From contig CAMYNG010000006.1 of assembly GCA_947259765.1 (NCBI GenBank), positions 1 to 64,000 on the forward strand: a DNA stretch of 64,000 bases. Reading direction: 5' to 3'. Shown piece by piece: positions 30,200-39,915 of the stretch. Under the pieces are notes generated by a model. It worked only from the letters and a program-made list of their open reading frames with translations, made no database searches and had not been told where the DNA came from. The position numbers and the translations under genes are program-made. Origin of the DNA: an uncultured Ectothiorhodospiraceae bacterium (GTDB lineage Bacteria > Pseudomonadota > Gammaproteobacteria > CAMYNG01). Position 1 is the stretch's first letter. The number at the start of each line of letters is the position of its first letter.

Positions 30200-31486
30200 A
30201 TGCGTAATCTAAACACTTTTTTGATTGTTTCATTAACCGGTCTGCTGCTGGCCGCTTGTGGGGGCGGGGGTGATGGCGATCCGCCGCCCATCGCCGGCCC
30301 AGACAACCCGCCGGTGACCACGCCACCGGACGGAATCTCAGGGGTCGTGGTCGCACCGGACAGCCTCACCCCGGTGGCTGGTGCGACGATTTTTGTTGCC
30401 GTGAACGAGGCCACGGCCCAGGACTTGACGGCCACCTCAGGATTAGCTTCCAAGGCAATGTCGGCCGCGATCGAGATTGCCTGCCCACCGCCAACTGAGA
30501 ATTACCTCGTTTACACCTGCTCCAAATCCGACGGCAGTTTTGTGCTGGACACCAAAGATCTATCGGCAACCGAGATGACTTTAAGCATTAAAAAGAGCTT
30601 CTTCAGCAAAACGGTTCCTGTCACGCTTGAGAACGGTATTGCCGCGCTGGGTAATGTTGCCCTGCCCGCCGACCCGGCAGCCGGGGCCGCCCGCTTTGCG
30701 GTAGTGCAGGGTTTGTTTGACCGCATGGAAGACATTTTAGCGAAAATGGGCATGGGTCAGTTGGATATGACCACGTATCAATTGGTGCCCGGCAGCGAAA
30801 CTTTTGCCCTGCTGGCAGACATGACGCCGCTGTTCATGGATGCCGATGCCGATGGTAAACCGGACATCTATCAGTTTGATGTGGTGTTTATCAACTGTGG
30901 CCAAATAAGTGAAATCGAAATTCTCGCTAACGCCACCTACCGTCAAGTGCTTGCGGATTACGTAACTCAAGGCGGTGTGTTGTATGTAACCGACCAGGCC
31001 TATGATTTTGTCGAGCAGGTGTTTCCGGATTATATCGATTTTCTTGGCGAAGATGCGGTACCCGCAAACACACCTGAGGGCTTGAACCAGGCACAACTGG
31101 GATTTGGCAACATTAACGTCACTGCAAATGTCGGAAATTCTCTACTCAGTCAGTGGTTGGCAACCGTAACCTGTACCGACGGCCCGTGCGTAAATCCGGA
31201 CGGCACCGTCGCCATCGCCGGGTTCCTGTCCGCCTGGACGGTCTTCAACGGCAGTCATGCCGCACAATCCGCCAATGTTACGAGCTGGGTCAATGGACCG
31301 GTAAGCTGGTTTAATATTCTTGACCCTACCTCACCGAATACACAGGGCGACAAGCCGTTAACCGTGACCCTGAAAATCGGCAACGGCAAGGTGCTATTTT
31401 CCTCGTATCACACCGACGAACTGCTACCGAGTGCCGGCTTTCACCCGCAAGAACGCATTCTGCAGTACTTGGTATTTGAATTGTAA
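30200..31486 (+). CDS. Lipoprotein with carboxypeptidase-regulatory-like N-terminal domain
   Basis: MRNLNTFLIVSLTGLLLAACGGGGDGD lipobox; GISGVVVAPDSLTPVAGATIFVAVNE; DGKPDIYQFDVVFINCGQ..., YVTQGGVLYVTDQAYDFVEQ. Confidence 0.75.
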   Translation: MRNLNTFLIVSLTGLLLAACGGGGDGDPPPIAGPDNPPVTTPPDGISGVVVAPDSLTPVAGATIFVAVNEATAQDLTATSGLASKAMSAAIEIACPPPTENYLVYTCSKSDGSFVLDTKDLSATEMTLSIKKSFFSKTVPVTLENGIAALGNVALPADPAAGAARFAVVQGLFDRMEDILAKMGMGQLDMTTYQLVPGSETFALLADMTPLFMDADADGKPDIYQFDVVFINCGQISEIEILANATYRQVLADYVTQGGVLYVTDQAYDFVEQVFPDYIDFLGEDAVPANTPEGLNQAQLGFGNINVTANVGNSLLSQWLATVTCTDGPCVNPDGTVAIAGFLSAWTVFNGSHAAQSANVTSWVNGPVSWFNILDPTSPNTQGDKPLTVTLKIGNGKVLFSSYHTDELLPSAGFHPQERILQYLVFEL

Positions 31487-31512
31487 AACGCTAGGGTAAG
31501 GCGGGATGGATT

Positions 31513-31542
31513 CCTGCCCGGTTCTTTCGGGCAGGACGTTTT
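31513..31542 (+). terminator. Hairpin with following T-rich stretch
   Basis: cctgcccg-gttcttt-cgggcagg followed by acgtttt. Confidence 0.55.
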
Positions 31543-31565
31543 AAATCAGTAGGGACTTTCCGATT

Positions 31566-34142
31566 ATGGCTAATAACAAACGTTCTGCGCTCGAAGTACT
31601 TTATATCGAATACAAGGACCACATTTACAACTATATATATAGACTGTGCAGCAACCCGGATCTCGCGCAGGATGTGGTGCAGCAAACGTTTCTGAAGCTA
31701 ATGCATGATCCGAATCTTGGTTCCCTGAGCCACCCCAAGGCCTACCTGTTTACCATCGCACGCAACACCCTGTACGACCAGTGGAAGAAAAAACGCGAGG
31801 TGTTACTTGCGAACGACGATCAGGAGGAGACCGGTCGCATGGTCGATGATATAAATCCATCACCACAGGAACAGGTACAGGAATCCGACCTGCAGAAAAA
31901 GGTCGCCGGCTACATTAATTCACTACCGGAAAAATCCCGCGAGCTAATGGTATTGCGCTATACCGAAGACATGTCCGTCAAAGAAATCTCTCATGTTACC
32001 GGCCGCAGTCTCTCGGATGTCAAGGTCAATTTACACCGCGCACGTCTTCGCTTTGATCAAGGTTTTACCCAGCACATGTATGCCAAGGTGGCGGCCTCGC
32101 GCGATAATTGCCGGGAACTTACGGCTTTGTTAGCACCCTATGACGATGAACTACCGGCCGATCAATTACCGCTGGTGGAACAACATTTGGTGTCTTGCAG
32201 CGTTTGCGCGGAAGACGCACAAGAAATGAAGCGCGCGCGCCAACTTTTCGCAACGCTACCCCTTATTGCGGCACCGCTCGCCCTGGATGCCGCCTTTAAC
32301 AAGGCCGTTGCGGCCGAGCTTGGCACCGCAGTTGGAAGTGCTGTGGGTACTACCGTCGGTGGTACGGCTTCCGGCGGCGCTGCGGTTACCAGTACTTCGG
32401 CGGCGGTCGGCAAAACCCTGGGCACCAAGGTAGCCGCCGGTGTTCTGGTCGCGGCTCTTGGCGGAGGGGCAGCCTACCTGGCAACAAAACCGGAGATTGA
32501 AAACGGCAGTGCCACACCGACCGAGGTTGCCGGTACAAACACCGCCGTCGGTCAGGCCGGCAGTGTGCCGATCAGGACGGCTGCACGCCTCACAGCAAAT
32601 GATGAAAAACTGGCAAGCGGTGTACACTGGACAGCCCATCGGCTGGACGCATCGCCGGACAGTCCGGCAACACCGAAGTGGGTCACCTCCAGCAACTCCT
32701 CGGAGCCAGTTTTCAAACTGGCGCCGGGACAATACCTGCTTACGGCACGCTATGGTGAGGCCCAGCAACAGAAACTTATTACGGTTGATAGCGACACACC
32801 ACAAGAACTGGATTTTGTACTCGGTGCCGGATTTTTACAGACAACGACACGCCTTAGTCCGGATTCTCAACCCTTGGACAGCGGCGTTAGATATACCGTG
32901 CATGAGGCCTTGCCCGACAAAGACGGCAAGTACAAGTATGTCACCGCGATTTCAACTAATTCCGGCGCCTCCCGGCTACCTGCCGGTCGTTACCGGATCA
33001 CTGCCCGCACGGCCAACAACGCAGAAACCAGCCAGGAGTTTGAAGTGCTTGCGGGTAAACGTACCGACGTCGATCTCGTATTGCAGTCAGGTTATCTTCA
33101 GTTGGGTGCACGCCTGACTCCAAAAGGCCCACTGCTGGAACAAGGCGTGAAGTTCAACATCTACAGCGCTGAGCCGGATTCACAGGGCAAATACACGTAT
33201 ATAACTCAAACCCGTCCAAACAGCCCAGCAGTCAGCCTCGCGGCAGGCCACTATCGCATTGAAACAAGCTACGGCCGTAACAGCAAAAATGTTGTTGGCG
33301 ATCTGGAAGTAAAGGCCGGTGAACGTACCGTACATGACGATATCGTTTTGGGCAGCGGGTTTCTCCAGCTCGGTGCTCGTCTGGCGCAAGGCGCGCCATT
33401 GCTAAAAAGTAAGGTAAAGTTCAATGTCTACCATGCCGAGCAAAAACCGGATGGCAAATTCGATTATGTCACTCAGCTCTATCCTAACAGCGGTCCCGTT
33501 AGTTTGGCGGCAGGACACTACCGCGTTGAATCAAGTTTCGGTCGCAACGGTAAACATCTTGTGGAAGATCTGGAAGTCAAGGCCGGAGAAAAAACCGAGT
33601 ATAACGATATTGTGCTCAACAGCGGCTTCCTTGAGCTTGGTGCACGTCTGGCGCCCGGCGGTCCGTTACTTAACAAAGACGTCAAGTTCAATATCTACTA
33701 TGCAAAACCGGAGGTAACCGGCAAGTACAAATACATCGCCCAGCTTTATCACAACAGTGGGCCCGTCAGTTTTGCGGCGAATCGTTATCGGGTTGAGGCG
33801 GTTTATGGCACTAACGGCAAGCAGACAACTGAGGTCACGGTCACTCCCGGCAAAAAAACCACGCAAAAAAATATTGTTTTGAACGCCGGTTTATTAAAGT
33901 TGAGTGCCTTTTCGAAAGGTCAAAAAACCGAATTGAAAAAGGATGTGAAATTCAACATATATTCTGACAGCACCGACGCAGCCGGCAAACGCAAATATCT
34001 GGCGCAGACCTATCCGGGCAGGAAACCGGCAAAACTTGCTGCGGGTACCTATTACATTACGGCTATCCAAAAAGACAAGCAGGTTAGCAAGCAGGTGACA
34101 GTGAAGGCGGGTAAAACCGTTGATGTTAAGCTGATGCTTTAG
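31566..34142 (+). CDS. ECF sigma factor / zf-HC2-like / TM / tandem-repeat fusion protein
   Basis: One 858-aa ORF: sigma-70 region 2 (YIEYKDHIYNYIYRLCSNPDLAQDVVQQTFLKLM) and region 4 (SLPEKSRELMVLRYTEDMSVKEISHVTGRSLSDVKVNLHRARLRF), HLVSCSVC (HX3CX2C), hydrophobic VAAGVLVAALGGGAAYLA, then six related ~87-aa units. Confidence 0.9.
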   Translation: MANNKRSALEVLYIEYKDHIYNYIYRLCSNPDLAQDVVQQTFLKLMHDPNLGSLSHPKAYLFTIARNTLYDQWKKKREVLLANDDQEETGRMVDDINPSPQEQVQESDLQKKVAGYINSLPEKSRELMVLRYTEDMSVKEISHVTGRSLSDVKVNLHRARLRFDQGFTQHMYAKVAASRDNCRELTALLAPYDDELPADQLPLVEQHLVSCSVCAEDAQEMKRARQLFATLPLIAAPLALDAAFNKAVAAELGTAVGSAVGTTVGGTASGGAAVTSTSAAVGKTLGTKVAAGVLVAALGGGAAYLATKPEIENGSATPTEVAGTNTAVGQAGSVPIRTAARLTANDEKLASGVHWTAHRLDASPDSPATPKWVTSSNSSEPVFKLAPGQYLLTARYGEAQQQKLITVDSDTPQELDFVLGAGFLQTTTRLSPDSQPLDSGVRYTVHEALPDKDGKYKYVTAISTNSGASRLPAGRYRITARTANNAETSQEFEVLAGKRTDVDLVLQSGYLQLGARLTPKGPLLEQGVKFNIYSAEPDSQGKYTYITQTRPNSPAVSLAAGHYRIETSYGRNSKNVVGDLEVKAGERTVHDDIVLGSGFLQLGARLAQGAPLLKSKVKFNVYHAEQKPDGKFDYVTQLYPNSGPVSLAAGHYRVESSFGRNGKHLVEDLEVKAGEKTEYNDIVLNSGFLELGARLAPGGPLLNKDVKFNIYYAKPEVTGKYKYIAQLYHNSGPVSFAANRYRVEAVYGTNGKQTTEVTVTPGKKTTQKNIVLNAGLLKLSAFSKGQKTELKKDVKFNIYSDSTDAAGKRKYLAQTYPGRKPAKLAAGTYYITAIQKDKQVSKQVTVKAGKTVDVKLML
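32565..34139 (+). repeat. Six tandem protein-coding repeats of 86-89 aa
   Basis: Units begin about 32565, 32823, 33084, 33351, 33618, 33882; consensus xSGFLxLGARLxPxxPLLxxxVKFNIYxAxPxxxGKYxYxxQxxxNSxPVSLAAGHYRVExxYGxNxK...VKAGxKTxxxDIVL. Confidence 0.9.
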
Positions 34143-34156
34143 CGCTGCCCGGAACA

Positions 34157-34230
34157 CGTCATTCTGGCGCATGCTAAAAACCAGTCTGTTTCTGTTTAAT
34201 TAGTGGACTCCGGCATTCGCCGGAGTAACG
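34157..34230. repeat. CATTCCGGCG-type repeat copy 3
   Basis: cgtcattctggcgcatgc...gtggactccggcattcgccggagtaacg. Confidence 0.65.
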
Positions 34231-34396
34231 AACCGGAGCTTAGCCGGCAGTATCTTGGCAGCGGCATAGATCTGGTTACGTCGTTCCGAAGTAAAATCCC
34301 TCTTTATACAAAGGGTCTCTGTTTGTTCACAGCGCAAATTGGTCCATAATGGCGCACACTTGTTTACCACACCAAAACGAACTGGCTGGAAATTTT

Positions 34397-35209
34397 ATGA
34401 CCGCGCCTGCACTAAAACCGGAAGAGTATTTTATAAAGGAAGAGCCCTATTACGAGCCCGTTGGCGACGAAATAGAAATCTTTCAGGCGGCTTTTGAGCA
34501 AAAGCTACCCGTATTACTCAAAGGGCCAACCGGTTGTGGCAAAACCCGTTTTATGGAACATATGGCCTGGCGGCTGAAAAAGCCGCTGATCACGGTATCT
34601 TGTCATGATGACCTGACAGCGTCTGATCTGGTAGGACGTTTTTTGGTCAAAGGTGGTGAGACGATCTGGGTCGACGGACCACTTACCCGCGCCGCCCGCA
34701 GCGGTGCGATTTGTTATCTGGATGAGGTCGTTGAGGCGCGCAAAGACACCACCGTGGTGATTCATCCGCTGGCCGACGACCGCCGTGTACTACCGATAGA
34801 AAAGCTCGGTGAAATTGTAGAGGCGCCGGACGATTTTTGTTTGGCCATTTCCTATAACCCGGGCTACCAGAGCGTGCTAAAGGATTTAAAACAAAGTACC
34901 CGCCAACGTTTCGTTGCGCTGGAGTTTGACTACCCGGCGGCGGAACTCGAAACCAATATTGTCGCGCGTGAAACCGGCGTCAGTCACGAAATTGCGGCAA
35001 AACTGGTCAAATTTGCCGGCATGACGCGAAATCTCAAAGGCAGCGGCCTTGAAGAAGGCGCCAGCACTCGCTTACTGGTCCACGCAGCAAAACTGATCGG
35101 TACCGGTGTCTCTCCTGTCGCGGCGTGCCAATCAGCCATTGCACAGGCACTTACCGATGATACCGAAATGTTGGCTGCGGTGAGCGAACTCTCCTCATCC
35201 TTGTTCTAG
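34397..35209 (+). CDS. cbbQ: CbbQ/NirQ/NorQ-type MoxR AAA+ ATPase
   Basis: [86 protein letters not shown]. Confidence 0.85.
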   Translation: MTAPALKPEEYFIKEEPYYEPVGDEIEIFQAAFEQKLPVLLKGPTGCGKTRFMEHMAWRLKKPLITVSCHDDLTASDLVGRFLVKGGETIWVDGPLTRAARSGAICYLDEVVEARKDTTVVIHPLADDRRVLPIEKLGEIVEAPDDFCLAISYNPGYQSVLKDLKQSTRQRFVALEFDYPAAELETNIVARETGVSHEIAAKLVKFAGMTRNLKGSGLEEGASTRLLVHAAKLIGTGVSPVAACQSAIAQALTDDTEMLAAVSELSSSLF

Positions 35210-35269
35210 CTAAACAGGCAATCGTTATTCATTTTTGCTGAACCAGGAAACAACCCGACGATTGCGCCT

Positions 35270-37393
35270 ATGGCCCGGACCCGACTCACGTTTGACAAAA
35301 TATGTGCCACGCTGGATCGTTGCCTTGATGTCGAATTTTCGTTTTTAAAAACTGAGCAACCGGCGGCGATTATCGCGGAGCTTGATTCAGATCAGCAGGG
35401 CTATATTCTGGAGTGGGTGCAACGTGTCGCCAGCACCAATATCCAATTGTCATATCAATTCATCACCCAGGCCACGGCCGTACTGGATCGCATGGATCGC
35501 GGCATCATCGAAGCGTGGGCGTTACATGCAATGGATATGTACGATCAATCCGGATTGCATGCCGCACTCAACGTGATCAAAAGCGTTGACAAATTTGTTC
35601 AACTAAGCCATGAACGTACTGCGGGTGCGGTATTTGAAGACAACGTCGGGGTTCTTTCACATTTTGTTCACGGTCTATCTGGCCGCCAACTCAAACTGGC
35701 AGAGGCCGACTGTGTATATACCGATACCGAGACGCTTTTTTTACCTCCGGTGATCGCGCAACTACAAACCACACAGGAAAATTTCCTGCTGTATAAAATA
35801 ATGGTTGCATACCTGTGGGCGCAAACACGCTTTGGAACTTTTCGTGAATCCGTGAGCGAAGCACTGCAGGAAGAATCCGATCCGCAACAGTTTCTGGATC
35901 TTTTTCATGCGCTTGACAGTGTTCGACTTGAGGCGTGTATCGAGCGTGAATTACCGGGACTGCATCGAGAACTTAATCGAATTAAAGCCACGCTTCAGGC
36001 TGACTGCTCTACCGACCCGAGCTGGGCGACTCAGGTTGAAGAACTATGCGCGCCCGATTGTGATGTTGCTACGGTTTTGCGATTGACCCGAACCGCCAAG
36101 GGTAAAGATTCTCCTCCAAGGACCTTGTTCTATCATGGTGTCCTCGATATCGAGGCGGTAGAAACAGTAATGGCTCAGCGGCTGGAGAAGGAAAAGGCGC
36201 AGTTGCGTTCTGTGCTTCGGCAAATTGCCGAGGATATGCAAGACGGTGAAGCGGAAGATTCTACCGAACAAAAGCAGTTTGAAGCCAATAAAAAAGCCGA
36301 CCCATCACAACCGGAAGGTTTTACGATTGAGTTGACTCTACAGGATCAACCAGTACCGATCCCTGAAGTCGTTAATCGCCTGACGACCTCTATCGTACAA
36401 GATCTGGGCGATATTCCCGACGACTACCTGCAAGCCGCGGGCGAGGGTGAATATGATCCGGCCTTGTTCCTTGAGAAAGAGGTCGATCCGGACGACGTAT
36501 GGAAAGGCACGTACCACGAGGAAGGTGCTTTTTTATACAACGAATGGGATTTTCGCCGCCAACACTACCGCAAAAGCTGGTGTGCGGTACGCGAAAAAGA
36601 CATCACTCCCGTGCACGATGATTTTGTGCGCGCTACGCTGGGAAAGTATAGCGGCTTTATTAAACAATTACGCAAGACCTTTGAGGCCATGCGCGATGAA
36701 GATCGATTGCTAAAACGGCAGGTCCACGGCGATGGAATTGATATAGACGCCCTGGTAGAAGCACTGGCCGACGCACGCGACGGCAGCGAAATGTCTGATC
36801 GTTTGTTCACCCGCATGCATCGCACCGAACGCAACATCGCAGTATGTTTCATGGTGGACATGAGCGGTTCAACCAAAGGCTGGATTAACGATGCCGAACG
36901 CGAATCGTTGATACTGCTGGCTGAAACATTGGAGACTCTGGGCGATCGTTACGCGATTTACGGCTTTTCCGGCATGGCGCGCAAGAAGTGTGAAATCTAT
37001 CGTATTAAGGAGTTTGACGAGCAGTACGACAGTGAGGTGCGCGCGCGCATCAGCGGTATTACACCGCAGGACTATACCCGTATGGGATTTGCCATCCGCC
37101 ATTTAACACAGAAACTTCTGGAAACCGAAGCACGCACACGCATCCTGATTACGCTTTCAGACGGCAAGCCGGACGACTACGACAATTATCGCGGTGAATA
37201 CGGTATCGAGGATACGCGCCGTGCCCTGGTTGAGTCCCGGCGTGCCGGCATACACCCGTACTGCATCACGATCGATCGTGAAGCGCGTGACTACTTACCC
37301 CATATGTATGGCGCCGCCGGCTACACGGTTATAGATGCGGTTTACAAGCTACCGCTCAAGGTCTCGGATATCTACCGCCGACTTACAACCTAA
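35270..37393 (+). CDS. cbbO: CbbO/NorD-type VWA-domain protein
   Basis: 707 aa; C-terminal VWA with MIDAS FMVDMSGSTKGW; adjacent to CbbQ-type ATPase. Confidence 0.8.
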   Translation: MARTRLTFDKICATLDRCLDVEFSFLKTEQPAAIIAELDSDQQGYILEWVQRVASTNIQLSYQFITQATAVLDRMDRGIIEAWALHAMDMYDQSGLHAALNVIKSVDKFVQLSHERTAGAVFEDNVGVLSHFVHGLSGRQLKLAEADCVYTDTETLFLPPVIAQLQTTQENFLLYKIMVAYLWAQTRFGTFRESVSEALQEESDPQQFLDLFHALDSVRLEACIERELPGLHRELNRIKATLQADCSTDPSWATQVEELCAPDCDVATVLRLTRTAKGKDSPPRTLFYHGVLDIEAVETVMAQRLEKEKAQLRSVLRQIAEDMQDGEAEDSTEQKQFEANKKADPSQPEGFTIELTLQDQPVPIPEVVNRLTTSIVQDLGDIPDDYLQAAGEGEYDPALFLEKEVDPDDVWKGTYHEEGAFLYNEWDFRRQHYRKSWCAVREKDITPVHDDFVRATLGKYSGFIKQLRKTFEAMRDEDRLLKRQVHGDGIDIDALVEALADARDGSEMSDRLFTRMHRTERNIAVCFMVDMSGSTKGWINDAERESLILLAETLETLGDRYAIYGFSGMARKKCEIYRIKEFDEQYDSEVRARISGITPQDYTRMGFAIRHLTQKLLETEARTRILITLSDGKPDDYDNYRGEYGIEDTRRALVESRRAGIHPYCITIDREARDYLPHMYGAAGYTVIDAVYKLPLKVSDIYRRLTT

Positions 37394-37537
37394 GTATGTG
37401 ATTCGGTTTTAGAATCAGCCCAGCTTTTGGTTCTGCCTTATAGTTTGTATGTTCCCAAACGATCTACTGAGCAATCTACTGTTTGCGACGCTAATTTGGC
37501 ACCAATCACAATCAAAGCATAGCTACACTCGTACATT

Positions 37538-39250
37538 GTGCGTAAAATCAGGCACATGCGTGGGGTCAATGATGTAATCCGATTAATGGTGATCAGCCGG
37601 GTGTTACTGCGGCACGGCCTGGATGAACTGGTGCTTAAAACGCACTTGTTTCGCCCGGTACGCTGGGTAAATCGCTTGTTACCCTGGAACTGGGTTCCGC
37701 GAACACAGCGGGCACGCGGCGAACGCATTCGCAACGCGCTTGAGGATCTTGGACCAATTTTCGTCAAGTTGGGACAGATCCTGTCCACCCGTCGCGACTT
37801 GCTTCCGGATGATATTGCCGAGGAGTTGGCCAAGCTACAGGATCAGGTACCGCCGTTTCCCGGCGAACTGGCCATCAAGATAATTGAAGACGCTTACGGC
37901 CACTCACTGTATGACGATTTTGCCGAATTCGATCCGGAACCCTTTGCTTCGGCCTCTATCGCCCAAGTGCACGGCGCACGTCTGCATAACGGGGCCGAAG
38001 TCGTCGTAAAAGTGTTACGTCCGGGTATCGCCAAAGTCATCCAGCGCGATATTGGTTTGATGTACCAAATCGCGCAAAAAATGGAGCGTTATTGGGCAGA
38101 TGGACGCCGGTTACGACCTGTAGAAGTGGTTGCCGAATTTGAAAAAACCATTTTTGATGAGCTGGACCTGCTGCGAGAGGCGGCCAACGCGAGTCAACTA
38201 CGGCGCAACTTTCTCGATTCTCCGTTGCTGTATGTTCCCGAGATCTACTGGGAATGCTCACGCGAAAATGTGCTCGTTATGGAGCGGATTTTTGGCATTC
38301 CCGTGGGCGATACCGAGACCCTGGCCCAGGCCGGTATAGATTTCAAACGACTGGCAGAGAGTGGTGTGGAAATATTCTTCGCCCAGGTATTTCGCGACAG
38401 TTTTTTCCATGCCGATATGCACCCCGGAAATATTTTCGTTGCCGATGACGGCCAGTACATTGCGGTGGATTTTGGCATCATGGGTACGCTTAATCCTTCC
38501 GACCAGCGTTATCTGGCAGAGAACTTCCTTGCCTTTTTTAATCGTGACTATCGCAGGGTTGCGCAGTTGCATCTCGATTCGGGATGGGTGAGCCCTGATA
38601 CGCGAATTGACGAATTCGAGGCCGCAATTCGCACAGTGTGTGAGCCCATTTTTGACAAACCTTTGAAGGAGATCTCCTTCGGTCAGTTTTTACTCAGGCT
38701 GTTCCAAACCGCCCGGCGGTTTAACATGGAAGTGCAGCCGCAACTGGTGCTTCTGCAAAAAACCCTGCTTAACATCGAAGGTCTTGGCCGACAGCTTTAT
38801 CCGGAGCTTGATCTTTGGCAAACGGCCAAACCGTTTTTACAACGCTGGATGACACAACAAGTGGGGCCACAGTCTTTTCTGCGCCACTTACGTGAGCAGG
38901 GACCACGCTGGTTCGAGAATTTACCGCGACTGCCAAACCTCATGCACGACTACCTGCGTAAAGCGCGCGATGGTGAACTCAATGTTCAAATCAGCCCTCA
39001 GCAACTGAATGAGATTAGGCAGCAGATTCGACGTGCGAATCGACGCACGTTCGGCGCGGTGGTCGGCAGCAGCCTGGTTATTTCAGCCGCGCTCGTTTTT
39101 GCGCTCGACGGCTACGGTAAGTCCATGCTGTCAGATATCTGGTTTTTTGAAATACTTGGCCCGCTCGCGAACGCCCCCGTTACCACCTGGATTCTGGGCG
39201 TGGTGGGCGGCATTACATTACTCTCCGTCTGGCCGCGCGACCGCCACTGA
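37538..39250 (+). CDS. ubiB: Ubiquinone biosynthesis regulatory kinase-like protein UbiB (ABC1/ADCK family)
   Basis: 570 aa, GTG start; [63 protein letters not shown], two C-terminal TM segments. Confidence 0.95.
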   Translation: MRKIRHMRGVNDVIRLMVISRVLLRHGLDELVLKTHLFRPVRWVNRLLPWNWVPRTQRARGERIRNALEDLGPIFVKLGQILSTRRDLLPDDIAEELAKLQDQVPPFPGELAIKIIEDAYGHSLYDDFAEFDPEPFASASIAQVHGARLHNGAEVVVKVLRPGIAKVIQRDIGLMYQIAQKMERYWADGRRLRPVEVVAEFEKTIFDELDLLREAANASQLRRNFLDSPLLYVPEIYWECSRENVLVMERIFGIPVGDTETLAQAGIDFKRLAESGVEIFFAQVFRDSFFHADMHPGNIFVADDGQYIAVDFGIMGTLNPSDQRYLAENFLAFFNRDYRRVAQLHLDSGWVSPDTRIDEFEAAIRTVCEPIFDKPLKEISFGQFLLRLFQTARRFNMEVQPQLVLLQKTLLNIEGLGRQLYPELDLWQTAKPFLQRWMTQQVGPQSFLRHLREQGPRWFENLPRLPNLMHDYLRKARDGELNVQISPQQLNEIRQQIRRANRRTFGAVVGSSLVISAALVFALDGYGKSMLSDIWFFEILGPLANAPVTTWILGVVGGITLLSVWPRDRH

Positions 39251-39374
39251 CTCCTACGGCATCAACGGCCCATTACCTCGCCATCCTTGCCGGGCAACTT
39301 CCATAAAAAGCCGTAAAAACAGCCTGTTATTTGCAGGAAAAAAGCCTAAAGCGATACCGTACCTGGACGATAAG

Positions 39375-39396
39375 AATATAAGCAATTACTTATATT
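39375..39396. promoter_or_regulatory. AT-rich perfect palindrome upstream of rhodanese-like gene
   Basis: aatataag-caatta-cttatatt, 8-bp perfect arms, 25 bp before the ATG at 39421. Confidence 0.4.
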
Positions 39397-39420
39397 AACT
39401 AATCAATCCGGGAGTTTTCT

Positions 39421-39837
39421 ATGTGGGGTCAATTTTCAAGGGCGGGATTCGTGTTGCTGTTAGTGGTGTCTTTTCTGCTGGTATCGCTGGATTCAGTTGC
39501 GGCACAGGCCAAGGTCCAGATCGCGTCAGCGGAAAAGGTGATTCAACTTTCCGACGAAGATGAGGAAATGGTGGTGCTGGATGCACGCGGCGCCAAGGAC
39601 CGTCGCACCGGCCATATCCGCTGGTCACAAGGCATAACGAGCAAACAACTCAACGGTGCATTTCTTGAAAACGTCGTCGCGAGCAAGAATACAGTGGTCG
39701 TGTTCTACGGAGACCGAGACAGTAAACTCGCTGCAACCGGCGCAAAGATTGCCATACAGGCCGGCTACACAGATGTGTATTGGTTAAAAGGCGGCTGGCA
39801 GGAATGGCAATCTAAAGGCCTACGCCTGGATCAATAG
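39421..39837 (+). CDS. Exported rhodanese-like domain protein lacking the usual catalytic Cys
   Basis: Signal peptide AGFVLLLVVSFLLVSLDSVAAQA; EMVVLDARGAKDRRTGHIRWSQGI...NTVVVFYGDRDSKLAATGAKIAIQAGYTDVYWLKGGWQEW. Confidence 0.8.
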   Translation: MWGQFSRAGFVLLLVVSFLLVSLDSVAAQAKVQIASAEKVIQLSDEDEEMVVLDARGAKDRRTGHIRWSQGITSKQLNGAFLENVVASKNTVVVFYGDRDSKLAATGAKIAIQAGYTDVYWLKGGWQEWQSKGLRLDQ

Positions 39838-39915
39838 AAATTCCGGGTAAATGTGCAGTGGCTTGCCCGGGTTTGTTAGCCCAGGCACTTAATGTCGGCG
39901 TTTTCTCAAAGCCAC

